Assembly (NCBI GenBank): GCA_934756675.1
Contig: CAKVLG010000001.1
Span: forward strand, 186,001 to 250,000
Direction of reading: 5' to 3'
DNA length: 64,000 bases
Source: an uncultured Clostridia bacterium
GTDB lineage: Bacteria; Bacillota; Clostridia; Christensenellales; UBA1242
Position 1 is the first letter of the stretch. Each line of letters begins with the position of its first letter. Made by a program: the position numbers and the translations under genes. Shown in pieces: positions 35,308 through 43,833 of the stretch. Below the pieces are notes generated by a model. The model ran no database searches and was not told where the DNA came from. It was given only the letters and a program-made list of their open reading frames with translations.

Positions 35308-35808
35308 ATGAATTTTATTGTCGCTGTAACAAATGATTATGCTATTGGCAAAAATAATAACCTGCTCTTTCATTTACCAACTGACCTTAAGTATTTTAAA
35401 GAAAAAACTCTATATAAAATCGTCATTATGGGCGAGCGCACATATTTATCACTCCCCGTAAGACCATTGCCAAAAAGGACAACTATTGTTTTGTCTAACA
35501 ACCCTAATTTTAATGACGATAGAGTAATAATTGCAAGGTCGCTTGAAGATTTATTTAATAAACTTAAGCAATATAATGACGATGACATTTTTGTTTGCGG
35601 CGGTGCGAGCGTATATAACCTTTTGATGGACTATTGCAAAACGGGCTACATTACTCGCGTCAATATCACAGTTCCAGCTGACACATATATAGATAATATC
35701 GACAAAAAAGACAACTTCGAACTCACAAGCCAAACCCAGCCACAAACAGAAAATGGCCTAGAGTTCAAGTTTCAAGAATACACAAATAAAAATGTGAAGC
35801 CAAGATAA
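35308..35808 (+). CDS. folA: Dihydrofolate reductase
   Basis: 166 residues. N-terminal IVAVTNDYAIGKNNNLLFHLPTDLKYFK, then IMGERTYLSLP and a VCGGASVYNLLMD motif. The usual Leu-Pro-Trp of the active-site lip reads LLFHLP, a Trp-to-Phe change, while the catalytic acidic residue (Asp in PTD) is kept. It recycles dihydrofolate made by the neighbouring ThyA. AGGAGAAATT start signal. Confidence 0.95.
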   Translation: MNFIVAVTNDYAIGKNNNLLFHLPTDLKYFKEKTLYKIVIMGERTYLSLPVRPLPKRTTIVLSNNPNFNDDRVIIARSLEDLFNKLKQYNDDDIFVCGGASVYNLLMDYCKTGYITRVNITVPADTYIDNIDKKDNFELTSQTQPQTENGLEFKFQEYTNKNVKPR

Positions 35809-35868
35809 AAGTATTGCTTTTTTATATGAAAGCAGTTACAATTAATAAAAAACTTACAGGCGGAAATT

Positions 35869-36759
35869 ATGAACAAACCAAAGATAATTGCAATTGTTGG
35901 AACGACAGCTTCTGGCAAAAGTTCACTTGGCATTGACCTTGCTAAATTTTTTGATGCGGAAGTTGTTTCGGCAGACAGCAGGCAGATTTATAAAGGACTT
36001 GACCTTGGAACAGGCAAAGTTACACCAGAAGAAATTGTTGGCGTTCCCCACCATATGTTAGACATTATTGAACCAAACACGCCATATAGCTTGGCAGAAT
36101 ATCAAAAGGCAGCATACATTGTTATTGACGATATTCTCTCCCGCGGGAAACTTCCAATTATTGTTGGTGGCACAGGGCTATACACTAGGGCAATTATCGA
36201 AGGCTATGACATGGACTCAGCCAAGCCAGATTTTGCACTTCGCAAAGAACTTGAAACGAAGACAGCTGCCGAGCTTGTTGATATTTTGAAGTCACTTGGT
36301 GCAAAGACTATTACAGAACCCGAAAATCCGCGTAGACTTATTCGCCAAATCGAAAAAATCAAAGCTGGCAAAAGCAATGTTCCTATCAACAATCCGCGTT
36401 ACGATTGCTTGCAACTTGGTATTACTTTTGACCGAGATATTTTGTATAAACGCATTGAAGAACGCTTGGATATGCGTATAAATGACGGCATGATAGAAGA
36501 AATAAAGGGGCTGCTCGATAACGGTGCTACGCCAGAATTTATGGAAGGTCTTGGTCTTGAATACCGCTACACAACAAGATATTTACTTGGAAAATATCAA
36601 TCGTTTGAAGAATACCGCGCAGAGTTATTAAAAGAAATTAGACATTTTGCAAAACGCCAAGTAACTTGGTTTAAAAAAGAAAAAGACATTCATTGGCTAA
36701 ACGAAAAAGGCAATTATTTTGAAGAAGCAAAAACCTTAATACAAGATTTTATAAAATAA
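35869..36759 (+). CDS. miaA: tRNA dimethylallyltransferase
   Basis: 296 residues. P-loop GTTASGKSSLGID at the N-terminus, DSRQIYKGLDLGTGK, PHHMLDI, and VGGTGLYTRA. It adds the isopentenyl group to A37 of tRNAs reading UNN codons. Downstream of folA by 60 nt with its own ribosome site (GGCGGA), so it may belong to the same transcript. Confidence 0.96.
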   Translation: MNKPKIIAIVGTTASGKSSLGIDLAKFFDAEVVSADSRQIYKGLDLGTGKVTPEEIVGVPHHMLDIIEPNTPYSLAEYQKAAYIVIDDILSRGKLPIIVGGTGLYTRAIIEGYDMDSAKPDFALRKELETKTAAELVDILKSLGAKTITEPENPRRLIRQIEKIKAGKSNVPINNPRYDCLQLGITFDRDILYKRIEERLDMRINDGMIEEIKGLLDNGATPEFMEGLGLEYRYTTRYLLGKYQSFEEYRAELLKEIRHFAKRQVTWFKKEKDIHWLNEKGNYFEEAKTLIQDFIK

Positions 36760-36785
36760 AAAACTGACCGTTTTGGTCAGTTTTA
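36758..36785. terminator. Bidirectional terminator between miaA and the methyltransferase gene
   Basis: AAAACTGACC/GGTCAGTTTT stem between converging genes. Confidence 0.8.
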
Positions 36786-37550
36786 TTTTTGCAAAATAAA
36801 CAATATTTCGTTTTTATATTCTTTTTCGAAAATTGGTTTTAACTTGCATTTTGCTGCGAGCAAGTCTATATCTGACTTGTATTTATTATACATTCCCACA
36901 TTTTTGCCAGACATCGATTTTGTTGGAAAAGAAATGCAATAATATTTGCTATTAATTTTATTAATAAGTTTTTCGCTTGAACCTTTTTCTTGTTGTTCGA
37001 GCAACGGTAAAAGTTTGAACATGAAGACCGCATCAACATTTGTTATCTGCACCTTTTTCACGTCACCAACAATTGCTTTTGCATTCGCATTCATTTTTGA
37101 AAAACATAAATTTAAAAGTTCAATTGCACTTTTTTCGACATCGACTGCCATATATTCTACATTTTTATTGTCACTATACAATAAATATGCAATTGGATTT
37201 AGCCCGCAACCAAGGTCAAGAATAGACTTGATATCTGGTATCGTCTCATCTATATCTTTTATCATTTGCGAAATAAAATCTAATCTTTCTTTTGTTGAAA
37301 CATGGTTTTGCAGCAAAAGTGGCAATATTTCATCAATATTATCACTGCTCTCTATTTCTTTTTGCAGTTTTTGATAGTCTAAAAAGAACATAGACACCCA
37401 AGCATGCAACTTTTTTCGCACACTTTGCTCTATATCCTTAGATTTTTTGTATTTTGGCGTTTCTTTTTCGATAGTTTCATCAATAATGCTGCTGTCTATC
37501 TTTTTGTAAACCTTGGAACTTTCGATTGATTCTCTTATTGATTGTTGCAT
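36783..37550 (-). CDS. Arm/Rmt-like 16S rRNA (guanine-N7) methyltransferase
   Basis: 255 residues, the size of ArmA/RmtB. An N-terminal helical domain (1-100) is followed by a Rossmann domain with LDLGCGLNPIAY (111-122), the acidic VDVEK at 136-140, KLLPLLEQQEKG (179-190) and SFPTKSMSGKNVGM (207-220). The last two are the distinctive motifs of FmrO-family enzymes that methylate G1405 of 16S rRNA and confer high-level resistance to 4,6-disubstituted aminoglycosides. Residue-by-residue recall of ArmA shows similar N-terminal SSKVYKKID and RKKLHAWV stretches. Its ATG follows the rsgA TAA directly, with GAGGAA inside rsgA as ribosome site, so it is coupled to a 30S-assembly GTPase. Resistance is an inference; a housekeeping role is possible. 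Confidence 0.88.
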   Translation of the reverse strand: MQQSIRESIESSKVYKKIDSSIIDETIEKETPKYKKSKDIEQSVRKKLHAWVSMFFLDYQKLQKEIESSDNIDEILPLLLQNHVSTKERLDFISQMIKDIDETIPDIKSILDLGCGLNPIAYLLYSDNKNVEYMAVDVEKSAIELLNLCFSKMNANAKAIVGDVKKVQITNVDAVFMFKLLPLLEQQEKGSSEKLINKINSKYYCISFPTKSMSGKNVGMYNKYKSDIDLLAAKCKLKPIFEKEYKNEILFILQK

Positions 37551-38564
37551 TTATTCCTCGTCAAAGTTGATTTTGTTATTTCTTTTATATGTTTTTACTT
37601 GTTTGCTTTTAAGTTTAGACTTATACATATCTGGTTGCACGCGTTTTCCAAGAATTTTGCGTTTTTGGTTTTTGAGTTTTAGGTATCTTTCAACTTCGCT
37701 TATTTCTAGTTTTCCTTCACGTACGGCACGTCTTACAGCGCAACCTTTTTCTTTTGTATGCGTGCAACTCGAATATTCGCAGTCTTCTGCTATCTCTTCT
37801 ATTTTGCTAAATATATCACCAAGCGATTCCCCATTAACATTTGTTAAACTGACTTCTCTTACACCTGGGGTATCGATAACAAATCTATCGTCAATTTCAA
37901 AAAGTGTAGATGCACTTGTTGTGTGTTTGCCTTTGTCATCACGTATGCGGATTTCGCCCGTTTTTGCTTTTTGCTCGCCGCTCAGCATGTTGACAAGTGA
38001 ACTTTTGCCAACACCAGAACTACCAATAAAAATGGCAGTTTGCCTAGGCTTCCAATACTCAAGAATTTCGTCTTTACCTTCGCCCGTAACAATGCTTGTT
38101 AAAATCACTTGCAATTGCGGAAATCTTTCTGTTATCTCTTTTACATAAGCTTCATAATCTTTGCACAAGTCTTTTTTAGATAAAACCAAACAACGTTTTG
38201 CATTTTTTAAGTTCGCCAAAATTAATAGCCTTTCGATTTTACCAATATTAAACTCGTTATTTAGTGACGAAACAATGAACACAACATCGATATTTGCAGC
38301 AACAATTTGTTTTCCATTATTAAGTGACTTTGTGATTTTTAAGTTCTTTTCGTCATACTCTTTCACAAGTTCGTTTTTGCGTTCTTGCACATCTAAAATT
38401 AACACCTTTGTATCATCAATTTTACTAGCTACCACAAAATCGCCAACCACTGGCATTGTTTTGCCAAGATATGAATTGTTGATTATTCCACGTACCAATT
38501 TTTCACCGTCAAATATTTCCCAATATCCGCGGTTGACTTTTATTACTCTATTTTTTTGTATCAT
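37551..38564 (-). CDS. rsgA: Ribosome small-subunit-dependent GTPase A
   Basis: 337 residues. A circularly permuted GTPase: an N-terminal OB fold, then SKKDLC (G4) before GSSGVGKSSLVN (G1, about 160-171) and DTPGVRE (G3), and a C-terminal zinc knuckle (CEYSSCTHTKEKGC). It acts late in 30S maturation. The lysine/arginine-rich C-terminal tail (about 300-337) is typical for RNA contact. Leaderless-type start. Forms a two-gene operon with the Arm/Rmt-like methyltransferase. Confidence 0.95.
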   Translation of the reverse strand: MIQKNRVIKVNRGYWEIFDGEKLVRGIINNSYLGKTMPVVGDFVVASKIDDTKVLILDVQERKNELVKEYDEKNLKITKSLNNGKQIVAANIDVVFIVSSLNNEFNIGKIERLLILANLKNAKRCLVLSKKDLCKDYEAYVKEITERFPQLQVILTSIVTGEGKDEILEYWKPRQTAIFIGSSGVGKSSLVNMLSGEQKAKTGEIRIRDDKGKHTTSASTLFEIDDRFVIDTPGVREVSLTNVNGESLGDIFSKIEEIAEDCEYSSCTHTKEKGCAVRRAVREGKLEISEVERYLKLKNQKRKILGKRVQPDMYKSKLKSKQVKTYKRNNKINFDEE

Positions 38565-38570
38565 ACCAAA

Positions 38571-38599
38571 AATATAACACGCTCACGAAAAAATTGCAA
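38571..38599 (-). promoter_or_regulatory. Leaderless-type promoter of rsgA
   Basis: On the minus strand, TTGCAA (38594-38599), 17 bp, TATATT (38571-38576), then 6 nt to the ATG. Confidence 0.6.
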
Positions 38600-38683
38600 T
38601 TGTTTACATGCATCACTTTTAGGGTCAATCACTAGACAAACAATAAAAAATGTGTTATTCTTTGTCTATTATAGGAGTGAATT

Positions 38684-40246
38684 ATGAACTGGGCAAGAGA
38701 AATTGCAATGGAAATTATAGAAAAAAGACCAAACGAAAAAGTGTATAACGTTGCATGTGGCGTAAGTCCTTCGGGTTTTATCCATATCGGTAACTTCCGT
38801 GAAATTGTTACACCATATATGATAGCAACTGAGCTTCGTGAACTTGGCAAAAAAGTTAGATTTTTTATATCAGTCGACAACTTCGACAGATTTAGAAAAG
38901 TGCCTGCTGGTGTTCCTGAATCATGTGAAAAATACATTGGAAGACCATATGTTGGATTCCCAAGTCCTTTTGACGAAAGCAAAAGTTATGGCGAAGACTT
39001 CCAAGAAAGATTTTTAGCAGAATGCGAAGCTATGGGCGTTCATTTTGACGATATTATCTATCAAGCAAAAGAATACCAAAGCGGCAGATATGCAAGCAAA
39101 ATTAAGTATGCAATGGATCACCGCGGTGAAATCTTTGACATTATTGATAGCTTCCGTACTCAAGATGCTGAAGAAGGCGAACGCGATAAATATTATCCTA
39201 TTTCTGTTTATTGTGAAGAATGCGGCAAAGATTCGACTAAAATTTTATCTTATGATGAAAAGACTGGGGATTTTGTTTATGAATGTGCTTGTGGTCACAC
39301 TCATAAAGAAAATATTTTGGAAGCAAGAAATATCAAACTTCAATGGAAGGTTGACTGGCCTATGCGTTGGGGCGAAGAAAATGTAGTGTTTGAAACTGGT
39401 GGTCTTGACCACTCGACAGCTGGCGGCAGTCACGATGTTGCGAATGCTATTGCACAAAAGATTTTCCACATTACCCCACCTGTTTACCATGGATACAATT
39501 TTATTTCGAGCAAGGGCGGCAGTGCAAAGATGAGTTCAAGCAAGGGCGGTGTTACAACACTTTCTAGCTTGCTCAAAGTCTATGACCCACACATCATTAT
39601 GTGGTTCTATTCAAAATATAAGCCAAATCAATCTTTCTTTATTGCTCTCGATAACGACGTAATCCGTTTTTATAGCGAGTTTGATCGTTGGGTTAAAGCA
39701 TATTTCGAAAACCGTATTGACGAAGGTAACCGTGACTTTATTAGATTTTCTGGTGTAAAAGAAAACTATTTAAAATATCCAAATTTCACATATCTTGCAA
39801 CATTTTTACCAATCGTTAACTTTAACGAAAATATGCTTGCAAAAATCTTGGAAAAAGAAGGCATTGATACATCTTGTCCTGAATATAAAGAACGTTTAGA
39901 GCGTGCAAAATATTGGGTAGAAAACTATGGCACAGATTACCAAATCAATGTCCTTACAAATAAAAATGAAGAGTATTATAACACCTTATCTACTACCGAA
40001 AAAGAGTGGCTTGTAAAAACCGTGGATATTCTTCAAAACGATTTTGCAACAACAACAGACCTTCAAAATGCACTTTATGCCGTTGTTAAAACTCCAGATA
40101 TGGACGAGGCAGCTTTAAAACAAATTCAAAAACGTTACTTTGAAATTTTATATCAATTGTTGCTTGGCGCAAGCAAAGGTCCAAAACTTGGTTTATTCTT
40201 AACTGCCATTGGCAAAGAAAAAGCAACTTCACTTTTAAAATTTTAG
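38684..40246 (+). CDS. lysS: Class I (archaeal-type) lysine--tRNA ligase
   Basis: 520 residues. A class I catalytic domain with HIGN (in GFIHIGNF) for the HIGH motif, KMSSSKG near residue 283, and a Cys4 cluster (CEECGK...CACGH). It matches the archaeal-type LysRS found in some bacteria instead of the usual class II enzyme. AGGAGTG ribosome site. No class II lysS is visible in this window, but the rest of the genome is unknown. Confidence 0.95.
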   Translation: MNWAREIAMEIIEKRPNEKVYNVACGVSPSGFIHIGNFREIVTPYMIATELRELGKKVRFFISVDNFDRFRKVPAGVPESCEKYIGRPYVGFPSPFDESKSYGEDFQERFLAECEAMGVHFDDIIYQAKEYQSGRYASKIKYAMDHRGEIFDIIDSFRTQDAEEGERDKYYPISVYCEECGKDSTKILSYDEKTGDFVYECACGHTHKENILEARNIKLQWKVDWPMRWGEENVVFETGGLDHSTAGGSHDVANAIAQKIFHITPPVYHGYNFISSKGGSAKMSSSKGGVTTLSSLLKVYDPHIIMWFYSKYKPNQSFFIALDNDVIRFYSEFDRWVKAYFENRIDEGNRDFIRFSGVKENYLKYPNFTYLATFLPIVNFNENMLAKILEKEGIDTSCPEYKERLERAKYWVENYGTDYQINVLTNKNEEYYNTLSTTEKEWLVKTVDILQNDFATTTDLQNALYAVVKTPDMDEAALKQIQKRYFEILYQLLLGASKGPKLGLFLTAIGKEKATSLLKF

Positions 40247-40251
40247 AAAAT

Positions 40252-40281
40252 AAAAAATCACCGCTATGCCGGTGATTTTTT
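40252..40281. terminator. Bidirectional terminator after lysS
   Basis: AAAAATCACCG/CGGTGATTTTT stem between converging genes. Confidence 0.85.
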
Positions 40282-40865
40282 TACATAAATTCTTCTTCAT
40301 TTGGATATGAAATTTTTATGTTATTGTTGCGTAAATATTTTTCAACTTGCTTTAAATTTATCGATTGCTTGTTGTGGTCAGACATGATTATACGATTTTT
40401 TGGTATATAATTTCCAAGCAAATACTTTTCATCTTCGAGCACAACATAATTTTTATAATCTTCATCTTTAATTTTACTAAAAAGTCTACCAAAGATATTG
40501 CTGCTTTCAGCATATGTAAATGGAGCTTTGCCCCTGTTTTTCATAAAATTTAAAATACTGTTTCCGCGGCAAATTATTGATGGCGACTCGATTTTTTCTA
40601 GCGGTTTATTAAAAACAAATTTGTTTGCTTTTAAATATTCTTTGCAATCGTCAATATCTTCACGCCTTTTGCTGGAAATAACAAGCACAGTATCGTATTC
40701 TTGCTCAAGTGAATATAAAAGTGTTTTTAGCGCTTTAATGCTACTTGGTTTGAGCTTTGGCCATTCGACATAGTGAACATTGCTATACCTATCTGAATTG
40801 TAATCCATGTCCCAAAGTGTGCCATCTATATCTAAAAACACAAAGTATTGTTCTTTTTCTTGCAT
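40281..40865 (-). CDS. HAD-superfamily protein
   Basis: 194 residues. N-terminal motif I is FLDIDGTLWD, motif II is VISSKRR near 62, and a late VVLEDEKYLLGNY segment supplies acidic residues. The overall layout is like small HAD phosphatases, some of which are linked to RNA repair. The substrate is not determinable. Start has an AGGAGAAAG site. Confidence 0.8.
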   Translation of the reverse strand: MQEKEQYFVFLDIDGTLWDMDYNSDRYSNVHYVEWPKLKPSSIKALKTLLYSLEQEYDTVLVISSKRREDIDDCKEYLKANKFVFNKPLEKIESPSIICRGNSILNFMKNRGKAPFTYAESSNIFGRLFSKIKDEDYKNYVVLEDEKYLLGNYIPKNRIIMSDHNKQSINLKQVEKYLRNNNIKISYPNEEEFM

Positions 40866-40922
40866 AACTTTCTCCTAACAATAATATATCATGTTGGTTT
40901 ATATTTTTCAATATAATTCGAG

Positions 40923-40960
40923 AAAAAATCACCCGCCATACACCAAAGCATATAGCGGGT
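40923..40960 (-). terminator. Intrinsic terminator of the CYTH gene
   Basis: ACCCGC/GCGGGT stem followed by T6 on the minus strand. Confidence 0.7.
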
Positions 40961-41023
40961 AACGTTTTATATTTTCTCATTTGTAACGGCGGAATTATAT
41001 AACTTAAAAAATATATTGTCAAA

Positions 41024-41590
41024 CTATTTTTTTATTAACATTTCGATTTTTTTACAAAAATAATTATCCCCAAGTTTAAGCCCCAAACTATTTAAAACGT
41101 TTTTCATGAGCTCAACTTTTTCTTCAAAAGACATATCCTTCATAAATTTTTCTTCTTCAAACTCAATAAATAGCCCTAAATTTTCTACATCTTGAAAACA
41201 GAATTCATATTCATTATATTTGTAAGTTGTAGAGTTGTTTTTTACGTGGCACCAGTTTTTTAACCCCATTTGATTAAAAATTTTAAGTGTTTTTTCTATT
41301 GAGTCAACTATTACTTTTGTTTTTTCTTCTGCTATGCAATTGCCATTTTCATCGAACTCTTTGTTTTTATAGATAAGTTCATTTGTTGTTGTGTCACTTA
41401 TCACTCTTCTTACAAGCAACGATTTTGAAATCAATTTGTCATAGCCAAAGTTATCTGCATCGCTTGATGTAGAATAATACCAGTCTTCCAAGCTAAACTC
41501 TTCCGTTTTAATTAAACCTTTTTGTTTTATTACATTTTCAATTTCAGCATGTGTTGATAGAACTTGTACTGTTAATTCTGTTTCTTTCAT
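41024..41590 (-). CDS. CYTH-domain protein
   Basis: 188 residues. The N-terminal ETELTVQVL resembles the ExExK strand. LLVRRV, a LIYKNKEFDENG strand and LFIEFEEEKF follow, forming the alternating charged strands of the CYTH tunnel fold. Relatives include thiamine triphosphatases, class IV adenylate cyclases and tripolyphosphatases. I cannot choose between these. Ribosome site AGGAGAC. Confidence 0.75.
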   Translation of the reverse strand: MKETELTVQVLSTHAEIENVIKQKGLIKTEEFSLEDWYYSTSSDADNFGYDKLISKSLLVRRVISDTTTNELIYKNKEFDENGNCIAEEKTKVIVDSIEKTLKIFNQMGLKNWCHVKNNSTTYKYNEYEFCFQDVENLGLFIEFEEEKFMKDMSFEEKVELMKNVLNSLGLKLGDNYFCKKIEMLIKK

Positions 41591-41717
41591 AATTCGTCTC
41601 CTATATCCTAGTTTAGCAAAAATAAAAAAATGTGTAAAACATTTTTACCCCTAATTAATATTTGATTTTAGTGGCAAATATAATTATAATAAAATAAACT
41701 AATCTAAGGAAATATTT

Positions 41718-42512
41718 ATGGATAAAGAAATTTATTATAACGCACCAATACTTGAATTTGACGAAGATGATGCATTGCAGTCAAAGCAATACTTTTTTGC
41801 CAACCATAAAAAACCATTTGAACAATTCGACAAAGCAAAAAAACTTGGCATCACAAAAGCAATTATCTTTTTCCCACGTTCGTTTGAAGAATTGTCTGAC
41901 ATTACAAAAGATTGCGAACTTATTTACGAGTTTAAGGCTGCTAGCAGTATTTCACCTATCTATATTTATAACAACGAATTTTTAATTGCTCAGTGTCCGC
42001 TTGGTGGCCCAAGTGCAACAAATCTTATGGAAGAACTTTCGTATGTTGGTATTAACACATTTTTGGCTTGCGGTTCTTGTGGGTGCTTGCGTGATGATAT
42101 TGATTCTTCTTTGTTTTTTATACCAACATCAGCAATTCGCGATGAAGGGCTTAGTTACCATTACCTAAAAGCATCTCGCACGGTCGACACGAACAAATCC
42201 CTAAACCGCACGATCGAAAATACACTCAACCAATATGGCATGAAATACATAAAAGGCAAAGTTTGGACAACTGATGCCATGTACCGCGAAACACCAAACC
42301 GCATAGCAAGACGTGTTGAAGAAGGAGCTCTCGGCGTTGATATGGAATGTGCTTCGCTTGCAGCTTGTGCAAAATATAACAATTTGACATTTTCTTCGCT
42401 ATTTTATTTCACCGACCTTATTGGAAGTAACAAATGGCAATGGCGACTTTATGACAAAAAAATCCTTAGAACAAACCTTGTAAAATTGTGTGTTGCAGCA
42501 CTAAGAAAATAA
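41718..42512 (+). CDS. Nucleoside phosphorylase family protein
   Basis: 264 residues. The PNP/UDP phosphorylase fold shows CPLGGPSATNLMEEL near 95, ACGSCGCL near 117, TTDAMYRET near 188 and LGVDMECASLAA near 210, the last being the ribose-binding Met-Glu motif. It likely cleaves a nucleoside with phosphate; uridine phosphorylase is the closest match that I recognise. AAGGAAAT ribosome site. Single gene. Confidence 0.88.
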   Translation: MDKEIYYNAPILEFDEDDALQSKQYFFANHKKPFEQFDKAKKLGITKAIIFFPRSFEELSDITKDCELIYEFKAASSISPIYIYNNEFLIAQCPLGGPSATNLMEELSYVGINTFLACGSCGCLRDDIDSSLFFIPTSAIRDEGLSYHYLKASRTVDTNKSLNRTIENTLNQYGMKYIKGKVWTTDAMYRETPNRIARRVEEGALGVDMECASLAACAKYNNLTFSSLFYFTDLIGSNKWQWRLYDKKILRTNLVKLCVAALRK

Positions 42513-42638
42513 CAAAAAATATAAATTAACGTCCCTTTTTTGTGGCGTTTTTTTGTTTGCTAAATTATTTTTGTTTTTAATAAAAAACTCTTGCAATTAC
42601 CACACACTTATGCTACACTCCCCCCTAGAGGTATACAA

Positions 42639-43763
42639 ATGAAAACAGTATATTTATTAATCGGTTTACCAGGCGTTGGTAAATCTACATTCGCAAAAAA
42701 CAACTTGTCAAATGCAGCAATTGTGGAGCTTGACGAAATAAGGCAGCATTTATCTGATAATGGTGTTATTGGCAGGGAATATAAAACCAGCGACAATGAG
42801 ATTGTTTTTAAGTATTTTCATGAAGCAATTTTAAACGCAATTGACTTTGCAGACGAAGTTGTTGTTGATGCAACAAATGCTAGGCTTTCGGAACGCGAAG
42901 ATATTTATAATTTATTATCTTCTTTCAAACCAAAGTTTGTAGCAATTAACTTTAATGACAGCAAAGAACTAGCTGTCAAAAGAATAAAAGAAAGGCAGGC
43001 AAAAAATCCAAACTGCGTACACGTGTTTAAAAACCCCGAACAAGCCGTTGATATTTATGCAGCCCGTATTGCCGAAGGCAAAACCACGCTAGATGAACCA
43101 CTCGCCGAAATTTGGGAAGTGAAAAATGGCAATGTTATAAACAAACATCAAAAAATATTAATTGCATCTACAAACCATGGCAAGATCTTAATATATAACC
43201 AAATGTGCACAGAACTAGGACTAAAAACTACCAATCTTCACGAAATTAAAATTGATGACAAAATCGAAGAAACTGGTAAAAACGAAACAGAAAATGCAAT
43301 TATTAAAGCTGTTGCCTATCATAACATTACAGGGCTTCCTGTTATTGCAAACGATAGTGGACTTGTTATTGATAGATTTAAAAAAGAAGATCAACCAGGT
43401 GTGCTTGTCCGCAGATACAAAGGCAGTGAACTTACAGATAAAGAGCTTTTAAACGTTTATATTCAAAAACTTAACGAAGTTGGTGGCGAAAGCACTGGAC
43501 ACTATAATGTTTCGCTTGCACTTATCGATTTCAGTGGCAATCTTCACACCAAAGAATTTAAACCTAAACGTTATTTTATTAACGTTCCAAGTAAAACTTT
43601 GGTTAGTGGCATACCACTTTCTTCTCTATCTTTTGACAAAGAGTCTGGCAAATATTTAAGTGAAATGTCGCCAAAAGAGATGAACGAGTACGAAGGGCCA
43701 GCAAACCGCGCGCAAAGAGATTTTATTGAAAGCGTATTTTTAGAAAAAGAAAATAACAAATAA
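42639..43763 (+). CDS. Fusion of P-loop kinase domain and Ham1/RdgB-like NTP pyrophosphatase
   Basis: 374 residues. The first 170 are an AAA/polynucleotide-kinase-like domain with GLPGVGKSTFAKN, VVDATNARLSERE and an Arg-rich lid (KRIKERQ). The rest is a Ham1-like domain: IASTNHGKILIYNQM, ANDSGLVID, and a C-terminal EGPANRAQRDFIES in place of the canonical SHRG region. The kinase half suggests RNA/DNA end or nucleotide phosphorylation and the second half removal of non-canonical NTPs. The combination is unusual. AGAGGT ribosome site; the longer in-frame start at 42591 is rejected because it precedes this site. Confidence 0.85.
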   Translation: MKTVYLLIGLPGVGKSTFAKNNLSNAAIVELDEIRQHLSDNGVIGREYKTSDNEIVFKYFHEAILNAIDFADEVVVDATNARLSEREDIYNLLSSFKPKFVAINFNDSKELAVKRIKERQAKNPNCVHVFKNPEQAVDIYAARIAEGKTTLDEPLAEIWEVKNGNVINKHQKILIASTNHGKILIYNQMCTELGLKTTNLHEIKIDDKIEETGKNETENAIIKAVAYHNITGLPVIANDSGLVIDRFKKEDQPGVLVRRYKGSELTDKELLNVYIQKLNEVGGESTGHYNVSLALIDFSGNLHTKEFKPKRYFINVPSKTLVSGIPLSSLSFDKESGKYLSEMSPKEMNEYEGPANRAQRDFIESVFLEKENNK

Positions 43764-43789
43764 AAAAGATGCCTTGTGCATCTTTTTTT
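43762..43789 (+). terminator. Intrinsic terminator
   Basis: AAAAAGATGC/GCATCTTTTT stem with a T7 run after the fusion gene. Confidence 0.85.
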
Positions 43790-43803
43790 GTTTATAATGC
43801 AAT

Positions 43804-43833
43804 AAAAATCGCCCGCTTGCTTGCGGGCATATT
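43804..43833 (-). terminator. Intrinsic terminator of tex
   Basis: GCCCGC/GCGGGC stem flanked by an A/T run giving T5 on the minus strand. Confidence 0.8.
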
